From positions 3,162,001 through 3,226,000 of the forward strand of contig NC_079883.1 in assembly GCF_029227915.1 (NCBI RefSeq): DNA of 64,000 bases, read 5' to 3'. Positions 24,034 through 35,700 of this stretch are shown piece after piece (position 1 is the stretch's first letter; the number at the start of each line of letters is the position of its first letter). A program made the position numbers and the translations under genes. Under the pieces are notes generated by a model. That model was not told the DNA's origin and made no database searches. It saw only the letters and a list, made by a program, of their open reading frames with translations. The stretch is from Hydractinia symbiolongicarpus (taxonomy: Eukaryota; Cnidaria; Hydrozoa; Anthoathecata; Hydractiniidae).

Positions 24034-25419
24034 AACTTTCGCTGCAGAGAGGTGTTTACTACGTAGAGGTTATTTTCAAGTTGATTTATGGCGATAGTTA
24101 AGCTGAAAGCAAAGAGCATAAAAGGGACAATATATTGTGAATAATTATATTTTATTACAGAACAGAAGTTCTTTCCTAAGAAAAGTGTCCGTTGACGCAT
24201 GAGGTGTCCATTATAAGGAAGATTTCACTGTAATTTACAGTTAAAAACCTTCATTTTAATAAAGTCATTACCAATTGGTATTCTCATTAAAAAACGAGAA
24301 TGCATCTTTTAGGGCGTGCGAATTCGAACAGGGCGGTTATTACAGCGTAAGGCGTTATTTTTAATCATGTTTATTGCGACAATACTTACAGGTTTGAAAG
24401 AACATTCATCAACTAGTGTTGACGCGAAATTAGTTTTAGCAGCTTTTTAACGCGCTTAAAACATATAGTAGAAAACTACCGCCCTTAGAGCCGCCTTAAA
24501 GAAATTGAAAAGACTTGCAGTGTGTTTTTTGAAGAAACTCAAACACAAAACGTTTATTTGCATTCAAAGTACAACGCAAGATTGTTCTTAAGTTTTTATT
24601 TCCTCCATTGCCCAAAAAAAGTATCAAAAGTTACAAATACTTCAAAAATAAATAACTTTCAAAGTGAGAATATTTAAATAATAACGAGTATAAATACATA
24701 TTTGAAGTAAGATGAGTAGAATATGTTTCTGTCGACTCATAGCATTGAAATTACGTGTGCGATGTGTATACGTTTTTAAAACAACGGCTGTCTGAAAGAG
24801 TTTCTTCGCAAGAACTTATTTAGGCTACCCATCACTTAACTTCCTAATATCTACAAACAGTGCGAATAAATACTTACAGAGTAAATACTTGATATAAGCG
24901 CTCCTATAACGCTTTGACATTTTAAGACAGAATACGGCTATTATTGAAGAGAATAGCCGGTAGTCCGTGGAAAAATCTACGGGGTCGCCCATCCTTTATA
25001 TATCGCTTATTTCGTGTTTCCGTAGCACAATGTTCTTTTTCGTGTACAAACAGTCCTTAATTTAGTCCTTATGGTAATGATCTATTAAATAAATGCATTG
25101 AACCGGTAATTATTCAGTTTAAGTCAAGGATAACAATAAAGAATATAAAAAACAACGTGCTTATAAAAATACAAAAATAGGTGTTTTTTAAATACAAAAA
25201 TAAAATAAAAAATAAAATAAAAAAATAAATAAATAAACTTAGGTAAATACTCAAAATATTAACGATGAGCTTAAAAAATTACAAAATAAGTGTTGAAAAT
25301 TCAAATATTTATCCCTCATACAAAAAAAATAATAAAAATAAAATGAATAAATAAAATAAATAAATACAAAATTGAATAACTACAAAATATCTGGAAAAAC
25401 TTAACTCAACTAAACGCCA

Positions 25420-25543
25420 AAATAGTGTCCATAGTTCAAAAACAACAACATAAAAATAGTGACCATAGTCAAAAACAACAACATAAAAATAGTGTCCATA
25501 GTTCAAAAACAACAACATAAAAATAGTGTCCATAGTTCAAAAT
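25420..25543. repeat. 34-bp minisatellite, about 3.6 copies
   Basis: The unit is AATAGTGTCCATAGTTCAAA followed by AACAACAACATAAA, repeated in tandem with one 33-bp variant (GTGACCATAGTC). Confidence 0.85.
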
Positions 25544-25757
25544 GTTTTCCCACATGCTACAAATTAAAATTTCTTCGAGCAAAATTTTTTCATCAAGGAT
25601 CTAAATAAAAATGTGTGTTTAAATTATGACATATAGCCTAACTTTCTGGTCAATTCTGATCTTACTGTAGCTGTGGCGATGATGTCCTTGAAATTGACGT
25701 CGACGCTCGGTAACTACTGTGGGGCTTGCCGTAGACACGTCCGAAAAAATATAAATA

Positions 25758-25800
25758 CTAGTTGTTACCCCGTGGAAAAATACACGTGCCCGCGAACACA
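25758..25800 (-). mobile_element. Helitron-like 3' terminus
   Basis: On the minus strand the sequence CACGTGTATTTTTCCACGGG can form a stem, is followed by GTAACAA and then CTAG, and is flanked by T. This matches the 3' end pattern of the array units at 25983-26630. The 5' limit of this copy is not clear. Confidence 0.45.
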
Positions 25801-25982
25801 TTCCGGTCCTCAGATTATTGCCCGTCGTACATACGTCGAACATCGCTCTTTCGTGCATCCTTAGCACGAATGAGCAATCGGCTACCATTTTGACCACACA
25901 GGCGAGTATTTTTTAAATCTTAATCATAAAAAAGCTAAAAATTGCCGACATGAAATCAGCTTTTGCCGACAGCACTCATTAA

Positions 25983-26630
25983 TCTCTTTAATAATAGCCG
26001 TATTCCGTCTGTCTGTCTCTGCGCGGACCCCCCGCTGAGTTAGAAGAACGTGCTACGGAAGCACGAATATCAAATGCGATATATTTTATCCACTTTGTTG
26101 CGACGGGTAAATATAAAGGACGGGCGAACCCGTGGATTTTTCCACGGGAAACGACTAGTTCTATATTATAATGCTCGAATACGTCTGTCTGTCCATCCGT
26201 CCGTCTGTCACGCAAATGGTAGCTTAGCTGCGACGGGCGAACCCGTGGATTTTTCCACGGGCTAACGACTAGTCTCTATAATAATAGTCGTACTCCGTCT
26301 GTCTGTCTCTGCGCGAACCCCCCGCTGAGTTAGAAAATGATGTTACGGAAACACGAATATCAAATGCGATATATTTTTATCCACTTTGTTTCGACGGGTA
26401 AATTTAAAGCACGGGCTAACGACTATCTATATTATTATGCCCGTATACGTCTGCCCGTCCGTCTGTCACGCAAAATGGTAGCTTAGCTGCGACGGACGAA
26501 CCCGTGGATTTTTCCACGGGCTAACGACTAGTCTATATTATAATGCCCGTATACGTCTGTCCGTCCGTCTGTCTGTCACGCAAAATGGTAGCTTAGCTGC
26601 GACGGACAAACCCTTGAATTTTTCGACTAG
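25983..26630 (+). mobile_element. Tandem array of five mini-Helitron-like units
   Basis: The units are 25983-26158 (long), 26160-26272 (short), 26273-26425 (long, hairpin arm lost), 26426-26531 (short) and 26532-26630 (short, hairpin decayed). Each begins TC (TCTATATTATAATGCCCG in short units, TCTCTWTAATAATAG in long ones). Each intact unit ends in a hairpin CCCGTGG-ATTTTT-CCACGGG, then CTAACGA or similar, then CTAG. The array as a whole is preceded by A and followed by T. TC start, subterminal hairpin, CTRR end and A/T target are the hallmarks of Helitrons. No Rep/helicase is present, so these are non-autonomous. Head-to-tail joining fits rolling-circle read-through; that mechanism is inferred. 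Confidence 0.65.
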
Positions 26631-26704
26631 TATTGCTTAACTACCCACAGTAACTACAAATAGCGGTGCGTTTCATAAATGGTATTACAACTTTCAAAAT
26701 GAAC

Positions 26705-29700
26705 CTATGAATCACAAAAGTTAATGTTGATGTTTATTTTTTCAAAAAAAGGTCTAACAACACAGTTTTTCAGTTGATTAGATAGCTTACCTTACGGACT
26801 CCTTCCCATCGTCCTTAAATTTAGCAGGTGCAATAGATTCCCAGTCGTTAAGTAATTCTAATAAAAACCATTAAACAACTATTAAAATAAAGAACATGGA
26901 ATGGCAGAACTGTCAAAAGAGCAACAAATACTTAGCCCTCTGTATGAACAACACCTTATAATTTAAAAAGCCATGGGTTTACCTTGAACAACGGCGGTTT
27001 CCGTGATATATGCTGCATCAACATAGTATTTTACCCGCGAATTCTAAGGGAAACAGCAAGATGATTAGTTTTCAAACTGCGTACTTATATGCATTGCATT
27101 ATCATTGCTTAGAATTATTTATTAGGATACAATATGGAATATCAAATCAATGTTTTGTACCGACCAGAATTTTTTACTGAATTTTTTTTACAGACAACTG
27201 CGAATCAAAAATTATAGAAACTGGACAGTATCGGGCCACTAGGGAGTGTCGTGGTGTTGATTGGTGTTGATAAAAGTATTGATATATTTCTACAATTTTA
27301 GAATAAAGCTTCCGAATCAAAAATTTTAGTTTTCTAGCAACAAGAACCGCAACTAACGGCCCTGTTGGACAATAATAAAATTGAAATAATCACACTAATA
27401 TTAACAAATAATTATTTACCCAGCATTTAAATCTACTGTTTTCCATTCTAGTAAGAATCTTGGTTTTGTCAATGTCATACTGAATTTTTGCGTTATCTAA
27501 TGCATTTTCGTATCGGTAACTCAACTGACCAATTAGAATGTTGGTCAGCATGACAATGACTACAAACATGTTAACCATGAGGAGGATTATCAAACCAACA
27601 CTAAAATTAAACATACAAAAAAACAACATATTATATGGAGCCACTAACAGCATTCTTAAGAAACAACACCCCATTTAATGCTGTCCACGAGTAGTGTTAT
27701 TAAACTTTCAGTAGAAACCTCAAACACTTCTTTTTTTAATATACACTGATAAAACTAACGCAATTCATTCTTATTATTACTACTATAATTTACCCAGGGT
27801 AGCCTCTTTGGTTCCTAATGATACTATTATCAATAAAGGTCCTAAGAACTGAAGTCCCTATGCATTCAAAGCTCCTATCTAAGCTACTAAAGGGGTGAAA
27901 GCACAACATCCGCTCAACTAGACAATCGCATAAGATATCAATGCTATTCTTTTGCTGAAGATTAAGCAGGGAAGATTGATTCATAGTTTTAGTCTCTTGC
28001 ATGACTTTGACAGGTATTGAACCCACGACCTTCCGCACTGACGGCAAACGCTCTACCACAAGGCAAAAATCTTCGCTTTGTCCATCAAAACATGCAAGTT
28101 AGTGCACATAACAAGCCAGTTAAATGCATTACGTTAACCACATGCTAAAAGTAGCCTGCTGTATTAATGTATAACATTATAAGAAAATATTATTTATTTT
28201 TTTATTTTTATTTTTATTTTTCGGCTTAACGTCCGTTTTCCATGCTAGCATGGGTTGGACGGGGTACATTAATGACCCTCTTCCAATCTGATCTAGACTG
28301 TGTTATATTCAAACTTAACTTCCTCTGTATCAAGTCTGTCCTTATAACCTCCTGCCAAGTCTTTCTCGGTCTGCCTCTGGGCTTTGCCCCAGAAACTATC
28401 AAGTCTCTACACTTTCTTTCCAATTATCCTCCTCCATTCTTTCCAAGTGCCCCACCCAATTCAATCTTCTTATCTGGATAACATCTTTAATTCTACGGAG
28501 ACTTAGCCTGCTTCTTAGCTCATCTGAACTCTTTCTGTCTCTCAGACTGGCGTTACACATCCACCTAACCATTCTCATATCATTCCTTTTTTAAACGGTC
28601 AAGATCTTCCTGCTTCACTGCCCATGTCTCACTACCGTACAACATAACACTTCTTACACAGGCCTCATACAACCTACCTTTTACCTCAATTGACAGGACT
28701 CTGCTAGTCAACAAAGGAAGTAACTCTCTGAACTTTTTCTAAGCAGAACCTATCCTGCAAGTAACACTTCTTCCAACACCCTCTTTACTGCCCAACATAT
28801 CACCTAAGTAACAGAAATTCTTAACTATCTCTGATGAGCCACTGTTGTACATCATTGAAGCTGGAAATACTTCATTCTCTATAGTCTCACCTTTACAATG
28901 CTTCCATACAAACTGAATGTCAGCTCATAACCTTCCATTGCACTTCTTATGTACACAATGCTTGCAAGTCTGACAAAAAATTGAGTTACTACCAACCCCT
29001 TTCCTGCAAACATCACAAGGCCACTTTCCAACTACAAGGTCACACTTGACTGCAATATTACTAATCATGACTTTAGACTTTGCTGTGTTCACCTTTAGTC
29101 CTTTCTTCCACTTCTCAAACTTTTCAACTAATTCTTCCATCGACTCTGCTATGAGAACCAAATCATCTGCATACAATAACTCCCATGGACAACCTGTTCT
29201 GAACTCCATCGACAGCGCTAGAACAAACAACAAAGGACTAAGTACTAAATTCATCACTAAGTGAATCGTTAATCCTGACACGACTTGCATTGCTGTACAT
29301 AGACTGTACCATCGTAACTAGCCACTCATCCACACCTAATTTTCTCATAGCCCACCAAATAACTTTACGTGGCACTCTATCAAAAGCTTTCTCTAAATCT
29401 ACAAAGGCAAAATAAAGATTCTCTTTTTTAAATACTTTTCCTAAAGCTGTCTGAGTAAAAATATTGCATCTGCAGTGCCACGCCCTGGAACAAAACCAAA
29501 TTGCATCTTATCTATATCAATTCTTTCTCTAAGTAACTTATCAACCACTCTTTCAATAACTTTCATTACTTGATCAACCAACTTCAAACCTCTATAGTTA
29601 CCCCTTTCTAATGCATCACCCTTGCCCTTAAAACAATTCAATATTACACTCGACTGCCACTCACTCGGAATAGCACCATCCTTTATAATCTGGTTAGCAA

Positions 29701-32700
29701 GACTTGTAATAAGCTCAACTCCAATATATCCAGATGCTTTTACCACCTCTGCAACAATACCTGATAGTCCTGCAGCCTTGCCAATCTTCAATTTCCTAAT
29801 AGCCTCCACTACCCATTCTGTCTTGATCTGCATAGCTGGCCCTTCTACAACATCATCATTAGACAAATTATCCTCGTCCCAATCAAACTCAGTGTTAAGC
29901 AATCTCTGATAATGATTCTTCCAAGCTACCCTTTTCTCCTCCTCTGTGCTAGCCAAAACACCTTTATCATTACGTATACAATTCTCACCTACAACATCTT
30001 GATTAGTCTTCTTCATTTGCTTTGCTATCTTGATTACCTCATTGCGCTGGTCTTCCCTTCTTAACACATCTGCAAATCTGTTTCTCTCTGCTTCTGATTT
30101 TGCCTTATACACTGCTGTACGAGCGCGACGCTTAGCTTCTAAGTAAATATTTTTATTACAACCTGACTTCCACTCTTTCCAAAGTTTCCTCTTTTCCTTT
30201 ATACACTGGTCAACCTCATTATTCCACCACCAGGTCTGTCTATGTCTAGCTGGTCCTTTCGTCCACCCACAGGTATCATCAGAAGCTTCTAGAAAACAAT
30301 TCTTCAAAGTAGTCCAAGTACTTTCAACATTGTCACTATCACATTGACCATAGTGGGCTAACTGCTGAACTTTTGCACTAAATTGTCTTGCTACAATCTC
30401 TTCCTTCAGCTTCCAGACTTTTCGACGGGGCCTGGACTTTCCCTTGGCTTTTTTACCACTCTTCAAGATAATATCACAAACCAGCAACCTATGCTGGGAA
30501 ACACACTCTTTCCCCGATATAACTTTCACGTCCTTTACCACTTTCTTGTCTGACTTTCTAATCAGGAAGTAATCTATCTGTGTCTTACAACCACCTGACT
30601 CATATGTTATCAGCCTACTCTGTCTCTTACTGAATGATGTGTTGCAAACCACCATTTCCGTTACCATTCCAAACTCAAGCAATCTCTCCCCTTCCTTATT
30701 TCTGCTCCCAAATCCATAGCCTCCATGCACACCTCTATAACCTTCAGATCACTTCCCAACATGACCATTAAAGTCGCCGCCCACCATGACAAGGTGTCTC
30801 CAAACTTTGATGTGACTGCTATTAACTCATCATAAAACTTATCTTTATCTTCCTCACTGAGTCCACACTGTGGAGCATAAACTGACAGAAAAGTTACAAT
30901 CCTATTACCTATCAAAAACTTTATCACTATAATACGACTATTAACACGCATAACATCTATTAGTTTTTCTACCCACTTCTCTGCAAAATATCTATACACG
31001 AATTCTAAGAAAAAAACGCCTAAGAAAGCTTGCAAGAAACAAAAATTGAACACAATATTTCTTTAAATTAAATTTGTATCAGCCAAAGTATTTTAGGTTT
31101 TAAAAAAATTTTAAAAAATAAATTAGGTCCTAAAAGATAAAACAAGACAGAGCAGATTAAGATAGAGCAAGTCCCGGAAAATCCAGGAGATGAAGCAAGC
31201 AGTAAGAGATAAAGTTAGACCCACAGGATTTCACGAATACTAGACACCCTGATCATGCATCCAAACTACCCGAGTTAATTAAATTTTTGTGAAGACTTTT
31301 TTTCGCGAGGTCCAGTGAAAGATTAATTTTTCGCGTATCAGTCATGTTAAGAAAGTTTTTTTTCGCAAATGAACCTGTTTAAGATTTTGCGAAGATTTTT
31401 TTCACGAATCTAGTATTTTTTGTGATATAATTTTTTTTAGGTTTATTTATTAAGATAAGGTAGCCTTTATTCCACTTGCTTACACCACAGAGGCTGGCAA
31501 TTATTTTTATCAACTACAAAAAAGAAAATTAACAAAGAAAAACTAAAAAATAAAAAAATCCTTCAGATTTCGTGAAGATTTTTTTCGCGAATTGACATTC
31601 TCGGGAATTTTCGAGCAGAGAAATCTTCGCGAATAGGGAAATTCTCTAAAGTTGCGGAAATTATTCAACTAAAGATACCTTAAATTTTACCGGTTTTTTT
31701 ACCATTAAAAAAGAGAACTCCAATAAAAATTTCCCCCATATGATTGTTAAGAAAGAAACAAAGTTATATATAGTCGATAAAGTAAGAAATAATCAAACTA
31801 GACGCGAGGCAAGACCAAAACAAAACAAAAAGAACCAATAAAAAGCGAATATACCTGAAAACACCAGCATAACTGTCATGAAAACCTTGACCTTCTGTAA
31901 GTGCTCGTATCTCTTGTAACAGAACGAGCCATCCAGTTAGACTAAAACAGAAGGGATAACTTTACCCTCAATAAAAATGTTTTTTTCACTTCCTTCGCAA
32001 TCTATATTAGATTAACCATATACGTCTGTGGCAACGAGGTATTAAAAGAACGGGCAAACCCGTGGATTTTCACACGAGACACCAACTAGTATAAAAAAAT
32101 TTATAGCCAGTTTACAATAAAGAAAACTATAATTATAACTACCCTGCTTTTGAGAAGCCATCCTTGGAAGCTTTGAGGGCTAAAATAACACTGCCAGTGA
32201 ATGCTGCCATCACAACGGAATAGAGCAGAAAGAACTTCGAAATATCTGAGTATAAGATCTTTGCGAATGTTTTGGCGTAAACACCGATTTGTCTGGAAAA
32301 ATAAAGAGGGAAATAAATAATAACACTAGCAAAACACGTGGTTAGGATTTAACAACAGCTAAGCTCGTTTTTCTTACAAAGGTGCTTTTTAAAGTAAAAC
32401 ATGATAAACGAATGAACAGTACGATTCAAGCATCACTTGGTTATTGAAGTACAAAAGAGTTGTAAACAAATTCTGACTTTTAGACACTAACTGGCTAACT
32501 AATCATGTTCGAAGTAAATTTAATTGAATTTAAAACAATCGATCCAGTATAGTTGAATATTTATCATAGCACATCTGCATTTCATTCTCAACAGAGAATA
32601 CTTCACCCCGATCAGACCTCTGATCATGATGGGCGAGTATAATGCCTGTAAGTCATATTGAAGAAGAACTACTTTGTTCACCACTAACATACTGCCAAGC

Positions 32701-35700
32701 AGTAAGCGGGATTTAATCCGCGGTCCCCAGAACTGGGAGCTGCAGACAAACCCACTACACTACATGTGGCAATATGTTAGTGATGATCTTAGATAGTTTA
32801 TCTGGATGGTGTGTATACATATAGTTGAATATTTATCATAACACATCCGTATTTCATTCTCAACAGAGAATGCTTCACCATGATCAGACCTCTGATCATG
32901 ACGGGCGAGTATAATGCGTGTAAGTCATATTGAAGAAGAACTACTTCGTTCACCACTAACATACTGCCAAGCAATGTTAGTGGTGAACAAAGTAGTTCTT
33001 CTTCAATATAATCGATCCAGTCTCTTTAATATAATCATATAAATAAAAATCAAAAGGTTTTATAATGTACTGGACAACATTCATATTTTTTTTTTAAAAA
33101 AAGTATATAGAAACAAATTTTTGTGTTATTGTAATGTTGTCTGATATATTTTGTGTCTAATAACAAACTTAATCAATTACAATTTTATAACAATAAGTCA
33201 ACCCCTGTGAATGAATGTTACCTGTAAGCAGGAAAATATTTGATGACTCGCAAGAAATTCACAAGGTAGGCAATAGATGCACATATCCATTCCACTGCTG
33301 ACGGTGTGCCAGTTATCATATCTACAGTCAGCCACTTAATTGGTAACAATGCAATAACCAAGCTGAGACCCAGAAGGTCCATGTAATTGTAAAAATCCTT
33401 CCAATACATTAGTCTCTCTCTAAAAGTTTGAATTTTAAAATGTAAAATCAAAAATAATTTATAATAATTAACAATGACGAAAACATTAAAATACACAATA
33501 ATACTTTTTTTTTTAAAAAAAATAACAAAACATTAAACTGATATTATCAAAACATGAAAATTCCCCTACTTGAACATTTGATCAATTTCTGATATGAAAT
33601 ATATCACTGATATGATCAGTGTCAGGGCTTCACAAATCCCTCGTATCTTGTCCTTTGTTGTTGAGTAAATTGTCCTGTTGTTATCATTAATCGACAAAAA
33701 GAATGCCAATGACATTAGTAATAGGTACATGAAGTAGAAAACAAACTGCATCCTACAAAAAAAAGCACCCATATTAAATCATAACTTTGTGGAAGAAAAT
33801 TTTGAGACAAAAAAAAACGGTGAAAGGAAACTATTGAAAATGGCTCCTTTAAAAATTTTTCACGAGAAATAAGTTTTGCAAATGCATTTTGGCAATTCTA
33901 GTGAAAACTAACTTGGTTTATTGTGAGAATAACTTTAGCTGATTATTATTTGTTCAAGGAGGCTAAGAAATAAGCGTGTAAAATTTCCATAAAATGCCAG
34001 CCACAATAAATCCACAGTTTTGAATTGATTGAAAGAGTTGGTTAACAATTATCACATGAAACCTTAAACATGATGAAGCCAATTATTTGCTATTCCAACT
34101 TTTTCAAATTGGGCCAAACATCACAAAAAATCAAAAGTGTTTTTCCTTTAAAGTATATTCCCAATATATTTTATCAACAAATTTCCAGAAATATTTTTGA
34201 AATGAAAGATGTACAATTAATCCAACCTACTTTATTCTGAAATGACCATACTCTTTCCATTTCCTTTGAACCAAAAGACGAATTGCTGGGTGAACTATGA
34301 TATCCTAAAAAAAGTCTATATTTTGCATTTGTTGTTAATGAGGACTGTATCAACATTTTGCAATATTTACTTACTTATACTTGATATGTTGCTTATTGGC
34401 AAGATTTAGGTTAAAAGAATTAAAAATAAGGTCAAATTATGAATTGGTGAAAAAATTACATTATTATGATCACAAAAAGATTTGAAAAGATGTATATACA
34501 TTGAGTAAACTATTAATGTGTATGAATTTAGCCTGATGTACATCTTCAGAAAAAATTCAATGTACTGGAAATTATCCAGTGATTTAATCAACTCTTGAAA
34601 TTTAAAGTTCTTACATCATTATATGGGCTCTCAGCAATTAGTTGCAATGCAGATTTGGTGTTTTGATTAAAATCCTTATTTTTAACAAATTTTCCAGTTT
34701 TCACGTCTTTTATTTTTGCCGGCCTGCCATTGTCATCACCATCTAATAATAAATAATAGATGTGATACCGCATAGGCATGTCAGGTATTTTTGACCATGC
34801 AGCTTCTGTTTCTTCACCAGGTGGCACTGGAACATATGGAAAATCAGGATTGATCAGACAATCAAGCACAGCCAACACAGTGTCCTAAACATTAAAATAG
34901 ATATACATCATTGTGTCAAAAAAAATCTGACACACATGTTGCAGTATAAAAATTAATATATTATTATCCTTTCTTTATTTTTATATATTAATTATGAAAA
35001 GAAAAAGGTATTCTTTAAAATCTTTAACTTTGCAGAACTGCCTCAAAATATAAATAAAGAAAACTTGGCATTCACAAAATCACCTTCATCTTTTCATTTC
35101 CAGCAATGGCAGCAAAACTAAATTTACACCGGCCTAATGCTTCATCAAACTGAAAAAGTTGACGCACCCTATAATAATAAAAATAAACCAGACTGATTTG
35201 TTGCAGTACCAAATAATTTTAACTTAGATTATAATCCACTGGTAAAAAGTTAAAAATAAAATAGTTCTTTTAAAAAGAATTGTTAAAACTCTATAGCTGG
35301 CTAAGTCAATTATTAAATACTAATATAACAGCTACGCAATGGCTAATACCGTTGCTTTTGGAATAGCATGCTATAAATAACAAATGTAAAGCTTGGTTTT
35401 TAATAACATAAAAATTGTCAAACAGCATTTACAGCAACTGCTTTATTGGAAACATGTCTTGCACAGGACAGAGACACAAAAAAATGCTGCACAGCAAACG
35501 CTGTAGAATTTTTTTCTCTCAACGATAGTCACACAACTGTTGCACAACATTACAGACTTTTAAAAACCAAGCTTAAGTGAAAAAAATCAATGCTTAAAAA
35601 AAAAGAGTAAGCATTTATTCAAAAAAAACAAACGTTATTATTATCATGTCAGAAATCAACAAATGTATTTAGAAATGTAGATGCCTTCATAAATGCTGTT

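Larger units (their letters stand above)
20506..25980. other. Gene-poor, repeat-rich intergenic block
   Basis: I find no convincing exon on either strand. It contains a hairpin repeat (21671-21720), a degenerate 2A-like peptide (21254-21265), an inverted-arm repeat (23951-24033), a Helitron-like fragment (about 24943-25080, minus), A/T-rich simple repeats (25180-25390), a 34-bp minisatellite (25420-25543) and a minus-strand Helitron-like 3' end (25758). Short frames such as 23082-23495 (minus) overlap these repeats and lack family features. Confidence 0.5.

Noticed and set aside
28012-28077. Functional tRNA gene
   Set aside because: A and B boxes are present, but the acceptor stem does not pair and a SINE body follows directly.
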